Shown: positions 59,661 through 64,000 of the stretch, in pieces
Numbering within the stretch: the first letter of the stretch is position 1
Layout of the letters: each line of letters opens with the position of its first letter
Source: Streptomyces musisoli
Lineage (GTDB): Bacteria; Actinomycetota; Actinomycetes; Streptomycetales; Streptomycetaceae
NCBI RefSeq assembly: GCF_016741855.1
Contig: NZ_JAERRH010000003.1
Location: forward strand, 915,466 to 979,465
DNA length: 64,000 nt
Direction: 5' to 3'
Program-made: the position numbers and the translations under genes
The notes under the pieces: model-generated
The model's database searches: none
What the model saw: only the letters and a program-made list of their open reading frames with translations
Told to the model about the DNA's origin: nothing

Positions 59661-60440
59661 GTGAGCCTCACAGGGGGAGTTCTCACGGCGTCCGCCTCGG
59701 CGGGCGCCGTCGCCGCGGTCGTACGACGGCTGCCGGATGCGACGGGCCGGGCCGTCCTCACGGCCGGTGGCTCGGGCGACGAGCCACCGGTGACCATCCC
59801 GCGCGATCCCGCGCGGGAGGCGGCCCGGCGCGAGCTGTCCAAGCGCATGTACCACGAGAACGACCCCGGCTGGTTCCAGCGTGCCCTCGACGCGCTCTGG
59901 GACTGGCTCGGGCGGCTGTTCGGCACGGCCGCCTCGGCCACCCCCGGCGGCGCGGTCGGCCTCACCGTCGTGATCCTTTTCGCCGTCGCCGTCCTGGCAG
60001 CCCTCTGGTGGCGCCTCGGCACCCCCCGCCGCCGGCCCACCTCCACCGCGGTCCTGTTCGACGAGCGGCCCCGCAGCGCTGCCCAACACCGCGCGGCCAG
60101 CGAGGCGCACGCGGCCCAGGGCCACTGGAGCCAGGCCGTCCAGGAGCGCATGCGAGCCCTCGTCCGCTCCCTGGAGGAACGCGCCCTGCTCGACGCACGC
60201 CCCGGCCGCACCGCCGATGAGGCAGCCGCCGAGGCCGGCCGCGTCCTCCCCGCGCACACGGACCGGCTGCGTGCCGCGGCCCGGGAGTTCGACGACGTCA
60301 CGTACGGAGGCCGCAGGGCCGGCGAGCAGTCGTACCACCGCCTCGCCGAACTCGACCGGGACCTGGAGCGCACCAGGCCGAACCTCGCCGACAGCGCCGC
60401 CGGCCCGGCACGGAGCACCCGCCAGGGGGCGGCCGAGTGA
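59661..60440 (+). CDS. DUF4129 domain-containing membrane protein
   Basis: This 259-residue protein has an extracytoplasmic N-terminal part with DPAREAARRELSKRMYHENDPGWFQRALDALWDWLGRLFG. One membrane helix lies at about 97-117. A cytoplasmic helical domain follows (SAAQHRAASEAHAAQGHWSQAVQERMRALVRSLEERALLDARPGRTADEAA) and matches DUF4129, often found with MoxR and DUF58 genes. Proteins of this group have a transglutaminase-associated membrane region, but the catalytic Cys/His/Asp are not present here. GTG 59661 has CGGGAG upstream. It overlaps the next gene by four bases. Confidence 0.8.
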   Translation: MSLTGGVLTASASAGAVAAVVRRLPDATGRAVLTAGGSGDEPPVTIPRDPAREAARRELSKRMYHENDPGWFQRALDALWDWLGRLFGTAASATPGGAVGLTVVILFAVAVLAALWWRLGTPRRRPTSTAVLFDERPRSAAQHRAASEAHAAQGHWSQAVQERMRALVRSLEERALLDARPGRTADEAAAEAGRVLPAHTDRLRAAAREFDDVTYGGRRAGEQSYHRLAELDRDLERTRPNLADSAAGPARSTRQGAAE

Positions 60441-61633
60441 CCGCCGAGGCCACGCCGACGATCACGTCCACCGCGCCCACCGGCCGCCAGGTGTGGACCC
60501 GGACACGAGGTATCGCGCTCGCCGTCGTACTGATCCTGGCCGCGGCCGTCGCCATCGCCGCCGTCCGCTCCACCACCCGGCACGGCGAACTCGACCCGCG
60601 CTCCGCCGACCCCTACGGCAGCCGCGCCGTCGCCGCACTCCTCGCCGAGCGGGGCGTCTCCACACGGGTGGTCACCACACTCGGCGCGGCACGCGCCGCC
60701 GCCGGCCCGGACACCACCCTGCTGGTCGCCGTGCCCGACCTGCTGACCCCCCGGCAGCAGGCGCGGCTGCACGCGGCGACGGCGACCGCCGGCGGACGCA
60801 CCGTCCTCGTCGCAGCCGGCAGCTGGTCCGTCGAACGGCTCGCCCCCGGGGTCACCGCGGACCCCGCCACCAGCGGCGACTCCACGCTCGCCCCGCACTG
60901 CACCCTGCCCGAGGCCCGGCGCGCGGGCACCGCCGACACCGGCGGCATCCGCTACACCACCACCCACCTCGACGCCGACTCCTGCTATCCCAGCGAGCGC
61001 CTGGCCACACTGCTGCGCGTCCCCGCGGCCTCCGGAGACGGCGACACCGTCGTGCTCGGCGCGCCCGACATCCTCTACAACGACCGCCTCGACGAGCAGG
61101 GCAACGCCTCGCTCGCCCTTCAACTCCTCGGCTCCCGCCCCCATCTGGTCTGGTACCTCCCCTCGCTCGCGGACGCCTCCGCCGCCGGAACCGGCGAGCG
61201 GAAGAGCTTCTTCGACCTGCTCCCCTCCGGATGGCTGTGGGCCACCCTGCAGCTCTTCATCGCGGCGGCCTTCGCCGCCTTCTGGCGGGCACGCCGTTTC
61301 GGTCCTCTCGTGGCCGAGAAACTCCCCGTGGCGATCCGCGCCTCCGAGACCACCGAAGGCCGCGCCCGCCTCTACCGCAAAGCCAACGCCCGCGACCGCG
61401 CGGCCGCCGCCCTGCGCGCCGCCACCCGCTCCCGCCTCGCCGCCCTCGTCGGCGTCCCCCTCGCCCGGGCGCACACGCCGGAAGCCCTGCTCCCCGCCCT
61501 GTCCGCCCATCTCGCGGGCGACGGACGGGCCCTGCACTCCCTCCTGTTCGGACCGCCGCCCGGCGACGACGCGGCCCTCATCGCACTCACCGACCAACTC
61601 GACGCCCTCGAAAGAGAGGTACGCCGTTCATGA
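60437..61633 (+). CDS. DUF4350 domain-containing membrane protein
   Basis: This 398-residue protein has a membrane helix near 20-40. An extracytoplasmic domain (about 45-250) begins LDPRSADPYGSRAVAALLAERGVSTRVV, typical of DUF4350 proteins, which resemble glutamine amidotransferase-like folds. A second helix lies near 260-280 (WATLQLFIAAAFAAFWRARRFGPL) and a cytoplasmic helical end follows. It is translationally coupled on both sides (GTGA and ATGA overlaps). With DUF4129, MoxR and DUF58 it forms a conserved actinobacterial cassette of unknown function, possibly linked to envelope integrity. Confidence 0.8.
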   Translation: MTAEATPTITSTAPTGRQVWTRTRGIALAVVLILAAAVAIAAVRSTTRHGELDPRSADPYGSRAVAALLAERGVSTRVVTTLGAARAAAGPDTTLLVAVPDLLTPRQQARLHAATATAGGRTVLVAAGSWSVERLAPGVTADPATSGDSTLAPHCTLPEARRAGTADTGGIRYTTTHLDADSCYPSERLATLLRVPAASGDGDTVVLGAPDILYNDRLDEQGNASLALQLLGSRPHLVWYLPSLADASAAGTGERKSFFDLLPSGWLWATLQLFIAAAFAAFWRARRFGPLVAEKLPVAIRASETTEGRARLYRKANARDRAAAALRAATRSRLAALVGVPLARAHTPEALLPALSAHLAGDGRALHSLLFGPPPGDDAALIALTDQLDALEREVRRS

Positions 61634-62622
61634 TGGCCCCGACCACTGACAGCGCCGGGCAGAGCGGGGATCCGGGCACCGCCCGGGCCTCCCTGGAAGC
61701 CCTGCGCGCCGAGATCGCCAAAGCCGTGGTCGGCCAGGACCCCGCCGTGACCGGCCTCGTCGTCGCCCTCCTCTGCCGCGGACACGTACTACTAGAAGGA
61801 GTCCCCGGGGTCGCCAAAACGTTGCTCGTCCGCGCCCTCGCATCCGCACTGGAACTCGACACCAAACGCATCCAGTTCACCCCGGACCTGATGCCGAGCG
61901 ACGTCACCGGTTCCCTCTTCTACGACAACCGCACCGCCGAGTTCTCCTTCCAGCCCGGCCCGGTCTTCACCAACCTGCTCCTCGCGGACGAGATCAACCG
62001 CACCCCGCCCAAGACGCAGTCGTCGCTCCTGGAGGCCATGGAGGAGCGTCAGGTCACGGTCGACGGCACTCCTCGCCCGCTCCCCGAGCCGTTCCTGGTC
62101 GCCGCGACCCAGAACCCCGTCGAGTACGAGGGCACGTATCCCCTTCCCGAAGCCCAACTGGACCGCTTTCTTCTGAAACTGACGATCCCTCTGCCGCCAC
62201 GGCAGGACGAGATCGACGTCCTCACCCGGCACGCCGCCGGCTTCGACCCACGCGACCTGCGCGCCGCCGGCGTACGCCCGGTCGCCGGTCCCGCCGTCCT
62301 GGAGGCGGCCCGCGCCGCGGTGGCCGGGACGACCGTGTCCCCCGAGATCACCGCGTACGTGGTGGACATCTGCCGTGCCACCCGCGAGTCGCCCTCCCTC
62401 ACCCTGGGCGCCTCCCCGCGCGGCGCCACCGCCCTGCTCGCCACCTCGCGCGCCTGGGCCTGGCTGACCGGCCGTGACTACGTGATCCCGGACGACGTGA
62501 AGGCCCTGGCCCTGCCCACGCTGAGGCATCGCGTCCAGCTGCGCCCCGACGCGGAGATGGAAGGCGTGACCGCCGACTCGGTCATCAACGCGATCCTCGC
62601 CCACGTCCCGGTCCCCCGCTGA
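61630..62622 (+). CDS. MoxR family AAA+ ATPase
   Basis: This 330-residue AAA+ chaperone-like ATPase has Walker A GVPGVAKT, Walker B LLADEINR, sensor 1 VAATQNPVEYEGTYPLPEAQLDRF and the arginine-bearing C-terminal lid. MoxR proteins act with VWA/DUF58 proteins to assemble or activate partners, as known in methanol dehydrogenase and stress systems. Its ATG overlaps the DUF4350 stop, and the following DUF58 gene overlaps its own stop by one base, so the partner is made next to it. Confidence 0.92.
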   Translation: MMAPTTDSAGQSGDPGTARASLEALRAEIAKAVVGQDPAVTGLVVALLCRGHVLLEGVPGVAKTLLVRALASALELDTKRIQFTPDLMPSDVTGSLFYDNRTAEFSFQPGPVFTNLLLADEINRTPPKTQSSLLEAMEERQVTVDGTPRPLPEPFLVAATQNPVEYEGTYPLPEAQLDRFLLKLTIPLPPRQDEIDVLTRHAAGFDPRDLRAAGVRPVAGPAVLEAARAAVAGTTVSPEITAYVVDICRATRESPSLTLGASPRGATALLATSRAWAWLTGRDYVIPDDVKALALPTLRHRVQLRPDAEMEGVTADSVINAILAHVPVPR

Positions 62623-63932
62623 TGGCGCTCACCGGACGCGCCGCCCTCCTCGCGGCCCTCGGCTCGGTCCCCGTCGGCGTCCTGGAACCGGGCTGGACGG
62701 GCATCCTCGCGGTCAACGGCTCGCTGGCGCTCGCCTGCGCCTGCGACTACGCGCTGGCCGCGCCGGTGCGCCGTCTTCTGCTGACCCGCTCCGGTGACAC
62801 CTCGGTCCGTCTCGGTGACACCGCGGACGTCACCCTTACGATCACGAACCCGTCCCGCCGTCTGCTGCGGGCACGGCTTCGGGACGCCTGGCCGCCCAGC
62901 AGCTGGCAGGCGGGCACCGAGACCGAGGCCTCCCGGCACCGGCTGACCGTGCCCCCGGGCGAACGGCGTCGTGTGACGACCCGTCTGCGCCCCACCCGCC
63001 GTGGTGACCGCCAGGCGGACCGCGTGACCGTCCGGTCCTACGGACCTCTCGGCCTGGTGGCCCGTCAGGGCTCCCACCGGGTGCCCTGGACGGTGCGGGT
63101 CCTGCCGCCGTTCACCAGCCGCAAGCATCTGCCGTCGAGGCTCGCCCGGCTGCGTGAACTCGACGGCCGCACCAGCCTCCTGACGCGTGGTGAGGGAACG
63201 GAGTTCGACAGTCTGCGCGAGTACGTCCCCGGGGACGACACGCGGTCGATCGACTGGCGAGCCACGGCCAGGCAGTCCGCCGTCGCGGTCCGCACCTGGC
63301 GTCCTGAACGCGACCGGCACATCCTGCTCGTCCTGGACACCGGCCGTACCTCGGCCGGCCGAGTGGATGACGCCCCACGGCTGGACGCTTCCCTGGACGC
63401 GGCCCTGCTGCTCGCGGCCCTGGCCTCCCGGGCCGGTGACCGGGTGGCCCTGCTCGCCTACGACCGCCGGGTACGTGCCCTGGTCCAGGGCCGCTCGGCC
63501 GGTGACGTGCTGCCTTCCCTGGTCAATGCGATGGCCGGTCTTGAACCGGAGCTGGTCGAGACCGACGCTCGTGGGCTCACCGCCGGTGCTCTGCGGACCG
63601 CACCTCGGCGTTCCCTCATCGTCCTCTTCACGACGTTGGACGCGGCCCCGGTGGAGCAGGGGCTGCTTCCCGTTCTTCCACAGCTCACTCGGCGCCACAC
63701 TGTTCTGATCGCATCGGTGGCCGATCCCGGCATCGCCCGTATGGCGCAGGCCCGGGGTGACGCGGAGTCCGTGTACGAGGCGGCTGCAGCGGCTCAGACG
63801 CAGGGGGAACGTCGGCGTACTGCGGAACAGCTCCGTCGTCATGGGGTGACGGTGGTGGATGCGACCCCTGAGGATCTGGCGCCGGCGCTTGCGGACGCCT
63901 ATCTGGCACTGAAGGCGGCAGGGCGTCTTTGA
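62622..63932 (+). CDS. DUF58 domain-containing protein (probable MoxR partner)
   Basis: This 436-residue protein has two short hydrophobic segments near the start (about 5-45) and a beta-rich region. The DUF58 signature GEGTEFDSLREYVPGDDTRSIDWRATAR is clear, followed by a VWA-like domain (HILLVLDTGRTSAGR...). Members are presumed MoxR substrates or adaptors. The start ATG overlaps the MoxR stop (TGATG). It ends the coupled cassette; about 70 bases to the window edge hold two small hairpins. A following gene, if any, is outside the window. Confidence 0.88.
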   Translation: MALTGRAALLAALGSVPVGVLEPGWTGILAVNGSLALACACDYALAAPVRRLLLTRSGDTSVRLGDTADVTLTITNPSRRLLRARLRDAWPPSSWQAGTETEASRHRLTVPPGERRRVTTRLRPTRRGDRQADRVTVRSYGPLGLVARQGSHRVPWTVRVLPPFTSRKHLPSRLARLRELDGRTSLLTRGEGTEFDSLREYVPGDDTRSIDWRATARQSAVAVRTWRPERDRHILLVLDTGRTSAGRVDDAPRLDASLDAALLLAALASRAGDRVALLAYDRRVRALVQGRSAGDVLPSLVNAMAGLEPELVETDARGLTAGALRTAPRRSLIVLFTTLDAAPVEQGLLPVLPQLTRRHTVLIASVADPGIARMAQARGDAESVYEAAAAAQTQGERRRTAEQLRRHGVTVVDATPEDLAPALADAYLALKAAGRL

Positions 63933-63956
63933 GCAGTAGCCGGCAGCTTCGAATCC

Positions 63957-63988
63957 GGCGCTGTCTGCGCCGTTGTCCCTTCGGGGAC
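63957..63988 (+). terminator. Two small hairpins after the MoxR/DUF58 cassette
   Basis: GGCGC-TGTCT-GCGCC (63957-63971) and GTCCC-TTCG-GGGAC (63975-63988, a UUCG-capped stem followed by TTTC) lie 25-56 bases beyond the DUF58 stop. Together they look like a terminator. The window ends too soon to see the next gene. Confidence 0.5.
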
Positions 63989-64000
63989 TTTCGGATGGGT

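Noticed and set aside
57854..61597. Antisense ORF of about 1,250 codons across the end of mtnA and the DUF cassette
   Set aside because: Covers several well-supported genes and their spacers; low-complexity Arg/Gly/Ala product.

Overview
The window is high-GC (about 70% or more), gene-dense actinobacterial chromosome, almost certainly Streptomyces. The grounds are strong third-position G/C bias, frequent GTG starts, the mtrA-mtrB-lpqB-comF-hpf-secA block, a very long NAD-dependent glutamate dehydrogenase, an FHA/FtsK-type protein, and GC-rich palindromic intergenic repeats of the kind common in Streptomyces. No rRNA, tRNA, CRISPR array, prophage or insertion sequence was found. Very long antisense ORFs are codon-bias shadows.

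Layout. 1-5020: the start of a Ser/Thr kinase gene (minus strand) diverges from a 1,508-residue FHA/FtsK-like protein with large low-complexity insertions. 5211-8846: a sugar-type ABC importer (lipoprotein plus two permeases) with no ATPase gene. 9002-31567: a cell-envelope glycopolymer island. It holds four large fusions of a GT2 glycosyltransferase with a TagF-type CDP-glycerol polymerase domain, two more GT2 proteins, galE, a TagGH-type ABC exporter with a divergent TetR regulator, and three multi-spanning GT-C or GT87-like membrane proteins. An ohr/ohrR peroxide-resistance pair is embedded in it. 31651-36594: NAD-glutamate dehydrogenase. 37205-40028: DJ-1/PfpI protein, HAD phosphatase, a DUF6912-like protein and an Rv3235-family protein. 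40584-53177: secA, GNAT acetyltransferase, YcaQ-like DNA glycosylase, NarL-type response regulator, hpf, ComF-like protein, lpqB, mtrB and mtrA. 53588-56918: a translationally coupled GH15 glycosidase and MFS exporter. 57018-58160: mtnA. 58301-63932: a five-gene run (membrane protein, DUF4129, DUF4350, MoxR AAA+ ATPase, DUF58) whose last four genes overlap by 1-4 bases.

How the genes work together. The envelope island could prime, polymerise and export a polyol-phosphate or glycosylated wall polymer. galE would supply UDP-galactose, the GT2 proteins sugars, the polymerase domains polyol phosphate, and TagGH export. The four fusion proteins have diverged in opposite directions. Two (9002 and 13549) have Gln where the TagF catalytic His is expected, and one (25870) has lost the acidic motifs of its GT2 half. 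This suggests division of labour between the paralogues and is the most interesting signal in the window. MtrAB/LpqB (envelope stress and development), SecA (secretion) and HPF (ribosome hibernation) form the conserved actinobacterial core.

Limits: everything is read by eye. Family calls rest on motifs; functions of DUF and GT-C proteins and all operator calls are inferences.
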